From Adineta ricciae (Eukaryota > Rotifera > Eurotatoria > Adinetida > Adinetidae), in NCBI GenBank assembly GCA_905250025.1, contig CAJNOJ010000178.1, forward strand, positions 1 through 64,000: a stretch of 64,000 bases of DNA. Reading direction: 5' to 3'. The notes under the pieces were generated by a model. That model searched no databases. It saw only the letters and a list, made by a program, of their open reading frames with translations, and was not told the origin of the DNA. Positions 12,296 to 22,674 of the stretch are shown one piece after another. Both the position numbers and the translations under genes were made by a program. The stretch's first letter is position 1. Every line of letters starts with the position of its first letter.

Positions 12296-12850
12296 ATGGC
12301 AGTAAAGCGTCCACCGATGGTCGCCACATGGGTTGATCAAAGTATTGGAGAAGTCGGTACACATAAATCCATCAAAGATCGCTTCGAAACCTTATCAACA
12401 TTCATATCTCAATGGTTATATTTTAATTCTTCGGATGACTTTACAACTTATGTGGAAAACAACCCGAATGTTAAGATAATCAGTGTGATGTCAGGTGGCA
12501 TGTCTCGTTTATTAGTTCCGAAACTTTCGTATCATGCTTGCTTGGAGAGTGTCTATGTCTTTTGCGCAGATCGTGCTCGAGCTCGTGAAGCTTTGGAAGG
12601 TGAGGCGAAAGTGAAAGGAATATTTACTATTGAAGACGATTTATATGAACAAATGACAAATGATTTGTCGAGATTGTTACTGGAGGATGGAATTGCATTA
12701 GCAAAAATCGACGAACGAAATGCAGCAAAATTGAATTATGAGGAGGCAAAGAGATTATTGAATGCTCTACCAGAGACAAGTATCGATGAAAATGAGAAAA
12801 AGGCCAGAATCGAAGAAATCAATGTACGAATAGATCAACTACTTGCTTAA
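12296..12850 (+). CDS. Solo receiver-like domain protein of rotifer ART/TPR-associated type
   Basis: Intronless ORF of 184 residues with a clear ATG and an AATAAA about 40 bp after the stop. Residues 1-115 follow the pattern of a small alpha/beta domain: a TWVDQSIG start, VKIISVMSGGMSRLLVPKL in the middle, and SVYVFCADR near the end. I associate this pattern with the N-terminal halves of many bdelloid proteins annotated as NAD:arginine ADP-ribosyltransferases or kinesin-light-chain-like TPR proteins; that link is from memory. Here no ADP-ribosyltransferase or TPR follows. Instead residues 120-184 form a charged helical tail (EEAKRLLNALP and on). Function is unknown. A protein-interaction role is inference from domain partners. 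Confidence 0.75.
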   Translation: MAVKRPPMVATWVDQSIGEVGTHKSIKDRFETLSTFISQWLYFNSSDDFTTYVENNPNVKIISVMSGGMSRLLVPKLSYHACLESVYVFCADRARAREALEGEAKVKGIFTIEDDLYEQMTNDLSRLLLEDGIALAKIDERNAAKLNYEEAKRLLNALPETSIDENEKKARIEEINVRIDQLLA

Positions 12851-12908
12851 TTATAATTTTGTATTAGAAATTAGATTTGTATTCGACTAAAATAAATTAT
12901 TTTTGTCT

Positions 12909-14219
12909 TTATACAGCAAATGTCTGATTAAAATTCAACCATTGTTTGATCGCTGTAATTGCGCCGATTGGTTGTGGGTCGTCAGGTGATAAAGGCAATG
13001 CACCATAGATTGATTTGATCAAAGCTCCATTATCAAATGCTTCAGCTAAATTTACGCGCATACTTTCCTGATCACGATAATTAAAAAGATAAGATTCACT
13101 GACAGCAAAATGGGATTGCGAAGGATCTATGGTGGTTATTTGGTGTTTCAGCTCGGTTAGATTGTATATCGCTGCTCCTCGATTATCCATTGTAAAACCT
13201 GGAATGGAATAAGAATTAACTGCTGTCCATATCGGTGGAACAGTTGTTTCGATACGAGATGGATCGATTGAAGCCATGGGAATAATATGTGTATAAATTC
13301 GTTCTTTAGGAATCTGATTTTCATAAGAAATTTGAGCCAAGATTTGCAAATAATTATGAATGATTTCATAACAAAGTAAATTAAACAGTTCATTTCGAGT
13401 GATATTTCGGTGTTGAGCTTCGTGAACTAATTTCTCTTCCGTCCATCCTTGCCAATAAAGTGAAGCATAGCCAAGTTGAGCACCAGCTTCCCATGATTTC
13501 ATTGTAATATTTCTCGCACTTAAAGGCCATACAGCAACGGGTAAATCAGTTGGATCGATATGTCGATAGTTGAGAATACTTGTTTCCCATCCGATGTTAA
13601 TTCCAGCAAATAGATACGATTGATTTTGATAGTTTAATTTTGTTAACCATTGGGCAAGAGGTTGAGCGATACTTTCATTGAATTGTTTGGACGAAAAATT
13701 AAGAAAGTTCGGCGAACCAATAGCTGGAAATGCGAACGAGGGTGAACACCAAGAACCCCAATTAAACCATGATCGTGGAATACGAGTTGGCAACTGTGTG
13801 GAATTCATTGGAAACTCAATCCATTCTCTCATAGTTTCATTGTGCCAATATTTCATTGCTGGTGCGTCATCTGTCGAGTTTTCTTGGTCCGCACCCCAAC
13901 CATAGATCGGGTCGATGTGAATCAAAAGCGGAGTATTCGTTTTTTCAGCTAAATCAAAAGCAATTTCGAGTTCCGAACGCACAAACGCAATTGATCGTGT
14001 GAGAATTCTCATTTGTTGTTTCCCGTACGCATACATTCGATGAGCAGTTGAATTCACTTCTCCGAAAATACGTTTCAGCGCTGCAATATTTTCAGTTTGA
14101 TTAGGTCCCGGACCTTCATCCGGACCTCCACCTTCGAAAATCACATATTGAACATTTCTCTGTGCATTTCCTTTCGTTATGAAACCTAAGAAAATAACAA
14201 CGAAAGTTAGACAATTCAT
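12909..14219 (-). CDS. Secreted protein, glycosidase-like (TIM-barrel?) by appearance, intronless
   Basis: Uninterrupted 436-residue ORF in a region where other genes are split by introns. The ATG at 14219 starts a good signal peptide (MNCLTFVVIFLGFITKGNA); the frame is open further upstream but only from a GTG. The mature part has many NxS/T sequons and a Trp/Tyr-rich body. Strings such as LLIHIDPIYGWGAD, WFNWGSWCSPSFAFP and FAGINIGWETS recall glycoside hydrolase barrels with acidic and aromatic residues at strand ends. I cannot name a family. Lack of introns and a secreted enzyme look are compatible with horizontal acquisition, which is common in bdelloids, but this is inference. It is convergent with the gene at 12296, with only 58 bp between their stops. 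Confidence 0.75.
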   Translation of the reverse strand: MNCLTFVVIFLGFITKGNAQRNVQYVIFEGGGPDEGPGPNQTENIAALKRIFGEVNSTAHRMYAYGKQQMRILTRSIAFVRSELEIAFDLAEKTNTPLLIHIDPIYGWGADQENSTDDAPAMKYWHNETMREWIEFPMNSTQLPTRIPRSWFNWGSWCSPSFAFPAIGSPNFLNFSSKQFNESIAQPLAQWLTKLNYQNQSYLFAGINIGWETSILNYRHIDPTDLPVAVWPLSARNITMKSWEAGAQLGYASLYWQGWTEEKLVHEAQHRNITRNELFNLLCYEIIHNYLQILAQISYENQIPKERIYTHIIPMASIDPSRIETTVPPIWTAVNSYSIPGFTMDNRGAAIYNLTELKHQITTIDPSQSHFAVSESYLFNYRDQESMRVNLAEAFDNGALIKSIYGALPLSPDDPQPIGAITAIKQWLNFNQTFAV

Positions 14220-14307
14220 TTGATGACTAGAGATGCATTGTTTATTGAAATAGATGAGATAAGGTATCACATTGCACGAAACGAAGGTTTACAACATTGA
14301 GAAAAGT

Positions 14308-15463
14308 TTAATGATAACGAAGAAACTTCTTTGGAAGATTGCCAGACGTCTTATCAAGACGTATTTTCTTTAAATCAGTAGTTAATTTCAATTGAACGAT
14401 TAAATGCAATTGCTCTTCTTCTAATTTATTTCTTAGTTTGTTTAATTCTTCTTGTCTTTTTAAAATACTTTGTAGTTTTTTCCTCAATTCAGTATTTTCA
14501 TTTTGAATATTTATTGTTCGTTCGTAAAGATATTTTTCGACTTCCTTAGATTAAATGAATTTAGATCAGAGAGAAGATTTTTTGTGAGTAAAACTTACTA
14601 ATTTTGCTTGTTCTTCGAATTCGGCGAGTTGAATCTCTTCGAATATTTGATTTTGTTCAACTTCTTTTCGAAAATCTGATTTAAAACGATCAATTTCATG
14701 AACTTGCTCAGCACGCATTTGCTTCACTTCATGTTCCAATAGTTTTATTTCATCACTTTGTTGTTCACGGATGATCTATAAACAAATCAACATATCTTCT
14801 TCTAATCTCTTCTCAATCTTTACTCTATATCCTTCCATATCATCCAATTCTCGTTGAGCATTCCGTAATAATTTCGATTTTTCGATCAATTGCATTTGTA
14901 ATTCTAACCAAATCCATCCGAAACAAGATTTTGTTGTTCAATGCTTTACCTTTTTTCCTTTGAAGATACTTTTCCGTCATGTCGTCTCTACATTGATTGA
15001 TATTTTCAATCTCTTCTTTATGATAATCACTTAGTGTCACCATTTGTGTCTCGCGAAGATTTTTCTTTTTCAAAATAAATTGTTTATATTCACTCTAGAA
15101 TCGCATTTGATTTTTCCCTTGGTTTCATGACTCATTACGCTCTTTACCGTTTCTATTCGAAGTCGATGGGCTTCTTGATCGAGCCACTTGTGTTGTTCTT
15201 CGCTTTTCACATGTCAACTTAAATCAAATAGTTGATCAAAGTTTTTTTTACTCACGCTTTGTACACACGCGTCTTAAATTCTGTTAAATCGTGTTGTTTT
15301 TGTTCGAATCTGTGAGTATTTACTTGAGAGAGAAATTTGAGAACTTGGCAACAACTTACTTCGCTCGTAGAGCAACTTCTCGATCTGATGGAAGACGAAT
15401 TTCATTGTCATTTTGATCAGGTTGTTTCGGTATCGATTTCAGCCTCTTACCCTTCGGTGCCAT
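14308..15463 (-). CDS. Coiled-coil protein, seven exons (DUF4515-like by look)
   Basis: Exons 15360-15463, 15256-15309, 15148-15202, 14950-15094, 14824-14903, 14599-14775 and 14308-14544 join in frame to 283 residues. After a short basic N-terminus (MAPKGKRLKS) the whole protein is a nearly continuous coiled coil, with heptad-like runs such as QHKWLDQEAHRLRIET and EKYLYERTINIQNENTELRK. Length, basic start and coil layout resemble the CCDC121/CCDC166/BBOF1 (DUF4515) group linked to basal bodies, but I could not confirm a signature, so no symbol is given. It is divergent from the pyrophosphatase gene, sharing a spacer of about 615 bp that contains the AATAGATGTCGCTA motif. Confidence 0.8.
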
Positions 15464-15539
15464 TCCAATTTTGTTTTCATCGATACTCAATATCGATTAG
15501 GGGCTACCATTCTTTCTCTGATCACTATAACAACATCAG

Positions 15540-15553
15540 AATAGATGTCGCTA
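15540..15553 (+). promoter_or_regulatory. AATAGATGTCGCTA motif in divergent promoter
   Basis: Lies between the coiled-coil gene (start 15463, minus) and the pyrophosphatase (start 16079, plus). The same or a near-identical word recurs in several other 5' regions in this window. Confidence 0.35.
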
Positions 15554-16078
15554 TGTATATTTAACAAAAAAACAACAATTATTCCAAAAAAAGATGGAGA
15601 TTCATTGAAAATACTGAAAAAGGTAAGATGTTTTTTATTTATCCTCGTCGGTGTGTAAAGTGACTTTGGATCATGGAAATTATTGCATGGATTACATTCC
15701 CTATATGCTAAGTATACTTTTTGGGTACTATCACCTTCCTCGTACATTTAGCTTGAAATTTGTTTTTGTAGTTTGAAAACTGAGAAGAGTTTTTCAGGTC
15801 AAAATTTGAAAAAATAACACAAATTGCCCTCAAATTTTTTTTCATAATTGACGTCAATATGAAATCCAGAAAAAGAACATAATCTTGAAAAAAGTGTGCA
15901 AGAATATAACGTGACTCGAACCTATAAAAACAACTCATTTTCTTCGTATTTCCTTCAAAAACAACATTTTTGTCGAGGTTATACATCCAACCTCCAGCAG
16001 TTGTCTAATTGTTGTGCATTCATATGGAATGTCAAATTTTTCATCATATTTTCTTTCGATTATGTTTTCAGAAAAGCA

Positions 16079-17323
16079 ATGTCACTACTCCGACGAGCTT
16101 TTCCTTTAACCTCATCCATTTTAGAAACAGTTCGATCTCTTTCTTCAATAAACCATCATTCGATACAATCGACGAACTTTTCCATCATGTCAACCACGCC
16201 AAAAAAACCCGACGCAACAACCGGCAGCCAAGGTGAACCCTTGCCGAGTAAAGAACCAACTTCAAGTGATAATGCCAATCGTCGTTATGAGATTATCGAA
16301 CGTGGCCAATTGCATACATTGAGTTATCGTTGTTATTTTCGAGATACTCAAACGAATACAATCGTCTCGCCATTTCATGATATTCCACTTGTTAATGAAG
16401 ATTATACGAAATCAAATGAAAATCAAAATGTAACTATTTATAATATGGTCGTTGAAGTTCCACGATGGACAAATGCGAAAATGGAAATTAACAAACAATT
16501 CAAAATGAATCCACTCGTCCAAGATGTGAAAAATGGTTCGTTGATTTTTCTCAGCGAATTAAAAAAGAAACTTTCTTTTTCTTTCTTTGCAGGTAAACCA
16601 CGTTTTGTCCATAATGTCTTTCCTTATCATGGTTATTTATGGAATTATGGTGCATTGCCACAAACATGGGAAGATCCGAATCATGTTGATGAGGATACAA
16701 AAACCACTGGTGATAACGATCCAATCGATGTTTGTGAAATCGGTACAACTCTTCATGCAACTGGTTCGGTCATTCCAGTGAAAATCGTCGGTGTGCTTGG
16801 TTTAATTGACGAAGGAGAAACCGATTGGAAATTAATCGGTATTGATATCCGTGATAAACTTGCTTCACAAGTAAAAGTTCAATTTGTTGATTTTCAGAAA
16901 GAATAACTAGAAGATTTTATTTAGATTCACGATATCAATGATGTTGATAAACATCTTCCAGGTTTACTTGAAGCAACACTTCGTTGGTTTAAATATTATA
17001 AAGTTCCAACAGGTAAACCTCCAAATCAATTCGCACTTAATGAACAGTATGGTGATCGTGCTTATGCAAATCGCGTTATTGATGAAACAAGAAAATATTG
17101 GGAAAAATTAGCAAGTGGAGAAACAAAAGTTGAAGAAAAAGTTTGTGCAATCGCGAATACAACACTAAACAATCGTGGAACGATCAGCAAAGATGATGCC
17201 GAGAAGATTGTCGAAGCCGATGAGAAACATCAGAAAGAACCAGCAAAACTCGATGCTAGTATTCATCAATTATCTTATGTTAAAGACAATGAAGAAAGAT
17301 CAAACAAAGAAAAAAAGTTTTAA
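16079..17323 (+). CDS. PPA: Inorganic pyrophosphatase (family I), possible dual-targeted
   Basis: Exons 16079-16535, 16593-16870 and 16925-17323 (introns 57 and 54 bp) give 377 residues. The catalytic core matches animal soluble PPases: NPLVQDVKNGKPRFVHN, FPYHGYLWNYGALPQTWEDP, the metal-binding signature GDNDPIDVCEIG, and DEGETDWKLIGIDIRDK. It hydrolyses PPi to phosphate with Mg2+. The first ATG gives a basic, Ser/Leu-rich N-terminus (MSLLRRAFPLTSS) like a mitochondrial presequence. A second ATG at 16187 (MSTTPKK) would give a cytosolic form of about 341 residues. A C-terminal extension of about 45 mostly polar residues is not in human PPA1. The first intron is divisible by three and open, so its retention would go unnoticed by ORF callers. 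Confidence 0.95.
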
Positions 17324-17486
17324 CTTAATAAATGATCGCCCTGCGATTGCTATTGACAATGAAACCTTCCGCTCCCAAACGAAACATAAATTTTTTGTTT
17401 TGTGTTAGTTTGATTTTCTCAAATAAATGTATGCACTATGAAATTCATCTGGACGTTTGTCTACATCTGATTTTCGCTGTAGGATT

Positions 17487-18329
17487 ATGACACTGAATTC
17501 ACTGGTTCAGTTGAATAAAATATCAAAAAATCTTTGGCATTTGTTGTTCAATCGACCAACGTATCATAATGCATTCAATACAGAATTTGCACAACAACTC
17601 ATCGCTCGTTGCCAACAAATTCGTGCGTCGAAGGACATTCGATCAGCGGTGATTGTTTCGGGGCAAGGAAAGTCATTTTGTTCAGGCGCTGATCTGAAAG
17701 AACGTCAACATATCACAGAACCAAAACAATGGATGGAACAACATCACATTTTCGAACAAATGTTCAATTCGTTGGCACAATTGAAACTACCAACGATTGC
17801 GTGTGTTGAAGGATTTGCTTTGGGTAAAAATATAACTGCTTCAATGAAGTGAATGAATCCTTGATTTTCTTTAGCTGGTGGTTTTGAATTAGCACTAAAT
17901 TGTGATATGATCGTTGCGTCGCGTTCTGCTTCATTTGGATTACCTGAAGTCACACGTGGGATTATGCCTGGTGGTGGTGGTACTCAGTTACTTGCTCGTC
18001 TCGTTGGACCGGCACGAGCGAAACAAATAGCTATTACTGGACGAAAACTGAACGCTCAAGAAGCATTCGACATGGGAATCGTGCAGATTTTAACTGAAGA
18101 CGGTCAAGCATTGGAGAGAGGAATTGAATTGGGGATGACCATTGCAGCAAATGCACCGTTGGCAACGCAGGCGATTAAACAAGCGATTGATGAAGGATGG
18201 GGAAAGAGTACGGATGATGCCAAAGCAATTGAATTAACATATTATAAAGAATTAATCGATACGGAAGATCGTCATGAAGGTATTCGAGCATTCAATGAAA
18301 AACGAAAACCGCAATGGAAAGGAAATTGA
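17487..18329 (+). CDS. Enoyl-CoA hydratase/isomerase (crotonase fold), ECHDC2/AUH-like
   Basis: Exons 17487-17823 and 17875-18329 join across a 51-bp intron to 263 residues. Crotonase landmarks are present: NRPTYHNAF, the CoA/oxyanion loop FCSGADLKER, FALAGGFELALNCD, and LPEVTRGIMPGGGGTQ with the first catalytic Glu. The C-terminus has AFNEKRKPQWKG, usual for this fold. The second family Glu (ECHS1 E164 position) aligns with Gln in AKQIAITG, which may alter the hydratase reaction. No mitochondrial presequence is visible from the ATG at 17487; a slightly earlier in-frame start at 17457 adds nothing like one. The role is probably branched-chain or fatty-acid CoA metabolism. Confidence 0.88.
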
Positions 18330-19010
18330 AAAACAAGTTGTGAACTGAATTTCATTTTATTAGTCGTGAGCAGAAAATTTGCGTTAGTTTAACTTAAATG
18401 AAGAATATAATTTAAAGAAATTTTTATTTAATAAATATAGAGACGTTGATCATGTACTAATAGAGTTGAGAGTAGATAATACACAATACACAACGATTTG
18501 TAGTGGAGAGAACTACAGGGTTTCGTTTAAATTTTTCTTACAAATTTTATCTGTATTTATTCTTTATATTTACGAAAGATTTCGAAATCGACCGAAATGA
18601 CAGCTCATAATTGGCCTAGTTGCCATTTCTAGAGATAGATGAAGATTTATTATCGTGCTGATTTGCTCTGATGAATGACTGATTAATGTTACTAATGGAT
18701 CTATTGCTATTAGTAGGATTCTTGTACTTAAGAAAGATTTGTTCAATAACATAAGATAAGGGATCGAAATCCACCAGTTCATTATCCAACATGATCAATA
18801 CAGCATGGTCGAAACGTAAGATCCTCTCGTTTTCATTATCTATCAGCTATCAGCTTTAATATCATTTTCAGACATTCTTTATATTCATAGACATGTCGGC
18901 GTCACATTTATTGAACAAAACGAATACAACATTTGTCTCAGCATTCCAATAAACACATTCATTTTCAGTCATTTGGGCAATGAAAACTAATGAGTAACCT
19001 AATTAGAGAT
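18330..19010. other. Spacer between convergent genes
   Basis: 3' flanks of the hydratase (AATAAA-like words near 18430) and of the TPR gene. Only short unsupported frames on both strands. Confidence 0.5.
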
Positions 19011-21121
19011 CTATCTCATTTCATGTACTCTCTTGCGACATTCCTGAACTTTTAAAGTATCGTTTATCTTTTCATACAGTTCAGCAATTTTGTTATAAAT
19101 CGTCGCTAAGCCTGAACGAGTGGGAGGGAGGAAGTTCCGCAGAATCGAAGCCGCTTTCGAGTAACTTTCACAAGCTCTTGAGTGCTTGCCGTCTTTTAAA
19201 AATGCGAAAGCGATGTTGTTGTGTGTAGTAGCTAAATCTGGATGATCTGGAGGAAGAGATTTTTGTTGAGTTTCAAGTGCTTTGTTGTAATAATATAGAG
19301 CTCCGGAATAGTCCCCTTTTTTGCAATACACTAAGCCAAAATTGTTGTACGTGATGGCAAAATCTGGATGTTCGAGAGAAAGAGAATTCTGTTGAATTTC
19401 AAGTGCTTTCTTATATTTTTCAAGAGATATTGAGTTATTGCCCATACTAAAGTAGGCAAAGCCGATGTTGTTGTATGTTATGGCTATATCCGGATGATTC
19501 GGAGGAACGAATTTCTGTTGAATTTCAAGTGCTTTGTTGTATGTTTCAAGAGCTTTTGAATAATCCTCTGTTTCGGAATATGATAAGCCAAGGTTATTGT
19601 ACGTGTTGGCTAAATCTGGATGCTCTGGAGGAACGGACTTCTGTTGAATTGAAAGTGCTTTACGAAATTTTTCAAACGATATCGAATAGTTGCCCATAAG
19701 AGAGTAAATAAAACCGATGTTGTTGTACGTCATCGCTAAATTGGGATGAGTCTGACTGAGGAAGCTCTCTTGAACACCAAGGGCCAAATTATATTCTTCT
19801 ATAGCTTTTTGATATTTGCCCAATTTGAGATGTACTGAACCAATGTTGTTGTACGTGATGGCTAAATCTGGATGCTTTAAAGAAAGAGTCTTCTGCTGAA
19901 TCTCTAGCGCCTGCACGTAGCTTTCGTCAAGAGCTTTCGAATACTCGCCTTTATGATAATGGGCTAAGCCGATGTTGTTGTACGTGATGGCTATATCTGG
20001 ATGTTCTTGTGGAAGAGATTTCTGTTGAACTTCAAGCGCTTTTTCGTAGTTTTCAATAGCTCGTTGATACTCCCCCAATTTGAAATGCGTTGAACCAATG
20101 TTGTTGCGCGTGATAGCTAAATGTGGATGGGTAGATGGCAGAGGCTTTTGAATTTCGAATGCTTTGTTGTAAAGTTCAAGAGCTTTTGAATAGTTACCCA
20201 AAAGTGTATGTAATAAGCCAAGATTGTTATAAGTCATTGCTAAGTTGCAATGCGTCGGAGAGAGAGATTTGTTCTGAATATTTATTGCTTTCTCACAGTT
20301 TTCAAGACCCTTTGAATATTCACCGGCATAGGCGTACGTTAAACCGAGATTGTCATACGTAATGGCTATATCCGGATGCATTGGTGGAAGAGATCTCAAT
20401 TGAATTTCGAGTGCCTTCTTGTAGTTTTTAACAGCTATTGAATAGTTGCCTTTTTTCGAGAGAACAGAACCGATGTTGTTGTATGTAATTGCTATACTTG
20501 GATGGATGAACAGCAAAGACTTTTGTTGGATTCCCAGTGCCTCATTATAACTTTCGAAAGCTTTTGAATATTCGCCATTGCTGAAATGCGCTAAGCCAAT
20601 GTTGTTGTACGTCGTTGCTAAACTGGAATGAGTTTGATTAAGGGACTTCTCTTGAATATCAAGTGCTAGCTTATAGTTTTCAATAGCTCTTTGATACTCC
20701 CCCAATTTGAGATGCGTTGAACCAATGTTGTTGTACGTAATAGCTAAATCTGGATGAACCGTAGGAAGAGATCGTTTTTGAATCTGAAGTGCCTCATTAT
20801 ACTCTTTGAGGCCTCTCGAATAGTCACACTTTTGGAGATACGCTGAACCGATATGATTATGAGTGATGCCAATATCTGGATGTGTTTGTGAAAGAGATTT
20901 CTGCTGAATTCGAAGAGCTTTGTTGTGATAATCGAGGGCGTTCGAAGGTTCGCCTATATCGTAATACACCACACCAATGTTGTTGAATGTTGTAGCTAAA
21001 TCTGAATGGATTGGGGATAGGATTTTCGATTGCATGTCACTAGCTTGTTTGAAATTTCGAAGGGCTTCGGAGTAGTTTGCGTTGATATAGTACTGTAGTC
21101 CAGCTTGGGTGAATTTGACAA
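19011..21121. repeat. 126-bp tandem repeat encoding the TPR array
   Basis: The last exon of the TPR gene is about 17 diverged copies of a 126-bp (42-codon) unit, with units of 41 and 43 codons near the middle. It is one exon without introns, as expected from unit duplication. Confidence 0.9.
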
Positions 21122-22117
21122 CTAAATGTTAATATTCTGTAGAACTTCAGTCGCTCTATAAGAAAATGCTTAGGCTTATGGTTTCCAAAAATTTATTGAA
21201 GATTTGATGTTCTGTTGGGAAAATGTCTCTCATTATTTTCAAATACTAATGAACAATACACTTCTTTTCCTACGTATCAATGATTTGTTATGTCTAACTC
21301 TAATTAACAAAAACAATTATTTCGTAGATATCGAGCTATGATGTATATCTTACCCTCTTTGAGTTTTGATGTACGTTCATGATACTTCATTGATAGAATA
21401 ATTACTAATGGAAGACTCAATACACTCAGAATAATAATGCTGATCACAATCCGCTGACGAATTTTATGTGATATTTTGAATGCTCGACCCTTGCTTCGAG
21501 ATTGATCGACATCCTTTTTCGTTCGATTATGCGCGGAAAGCAATAAATTTCTCTGTGGTTCATTGTTGACAGAGACATTTGGAGAAGGACTCAAAGGTTC
21601 CATGCCGATCTGGAAATCAGATGCATCGGACGTTGGTTCTAAAACAAATGAATCTTTCTTTTTATGGAAATGATTGTCTAGTATTGTTACAAACTAGTAT
21701 AAGCAATCTTGTCGTCCTCCTCTTCATTCTCCTCGTTGTCCTGCCACAGAATCTCTTGAATGGAGATATTGCGTTGGTTTTTTTTCGATTGCTTCCTTTG
21801 ATATTCTGGAAAAGAGTACATGACAAAGTCTTAGTCAACATAAGGTTACACACAGACTCACCTTTCAATCGTTTCGCGGCGTCGTGACAGTGAATATTCA
21901 TAAATGCTTCGATAAGATAATCACAATCTTGATTGGTTATCATAGTCTTTTGGAAGAGATGTTCAAGTATACGAAATGATCCACCAACGGAAGCATCTTC
22001 ACGTAAAGTTTTCGGAACATCCTCGCCAAGAAGAAAATTCAATCGTTCTCGGTCTGTATTTGAAAGAAGATCCTGTATATTGATCAAAACAGCTCGAAAC
22101 TCAAATGAGGCGGTCAT
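19011..22117 (-). CDS. DED - transmembrane - 17x TPR protein
   Basis: Exons 21862-22117, 21695-21805, 21354-21638 and 19011-21121 join in frame to 920 residues; the last intron is 232 bp. Residues 1-85 look like a death effector domain: a hydrophobic first helix (FEFRAVLINIQDLLS), LNFLLGEDVPK, FRILEHLFQK, and HDAAKRLKG at the RxDL position. A Glu/Asp linker and a basic segment precede one transmembrane helix (about 183-203, IVISIIILSVLSLPLVIIL). From about 218 to the end lie 17 TPR units, mostly 42 residues, of kinesin-light-chain type (HPDLAITYNNIG...YxxALEIQQKSL). The basic pre-membrane stretch predicts a cytosolic DED with TPRs outside or lumenal. DEDs usually recruit caspases and TPR arrays bind partners, so a signalling receptor is inferred. 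Confidence 0.8.
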
Positions 22118-22674
22118 AGCGCAAATGAAGTAGCGCTGACAAATGTTAATCTGAATTCAAAACATCGCACTACAACAAAGATAGGAAGCGGAACGAAAAT
22201 AATAGAAGACGACGAATGATCATAAACAAATGTAGGTATTTTAGTAGAGAGTCGCTAATATGAAAGAAGAAAATGTCGAAAAACAAGATTCGTTATTAAT
22301 TTTGTTCTCGTTCGGTGCAGAACCGATAGAAAAGGTAAATAACATGACTGAAGAAAGAATGATAGGAGAGGGGAACTCAGAAAAAAAGTAAGAATAGGTC
22401 AGAAGAGTCAATACTATTGATAAGATATAAAACAATTCTTTCATAGTAGTCTTGTACTGATCTGTGGAACATGCAGGCAACTATAAGGAATAGAAACAGA
22501 CTTTTTTTACAAAAAAAAATCAAAAAGATATTATGGTTTCATTCTTTTTTAGAGACAAATATTTATTGATAATTGACGTCGCTCAGATTGAATCTAAACT
22601 AATTAATGAAGTTCATCATCGATTATACAGCAACGATCAATGTAGAAATTCGTTTAATTAAAGGAAACAACAGG
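22118..22674. other. Spacer, nothing supported
   Basis: 5' flank of the DED-TPR gene and 3' flank of the kinase-like gene. A short hydrophobic frame (22241-22480, minus) has no support. Confidence 0.45.

Noticed and set aside
16871..16924. Apparent stop inside the pyrophosphatase
   Set aside because: It lies in a 54-bp intron; the joined frame matches PPase exactly.
22241..22480. Small hydrophobic minus-strand ORF
   Set aside because: The ATG start leaves only about 66 residues with no cleavage site, domain or transcript signal.
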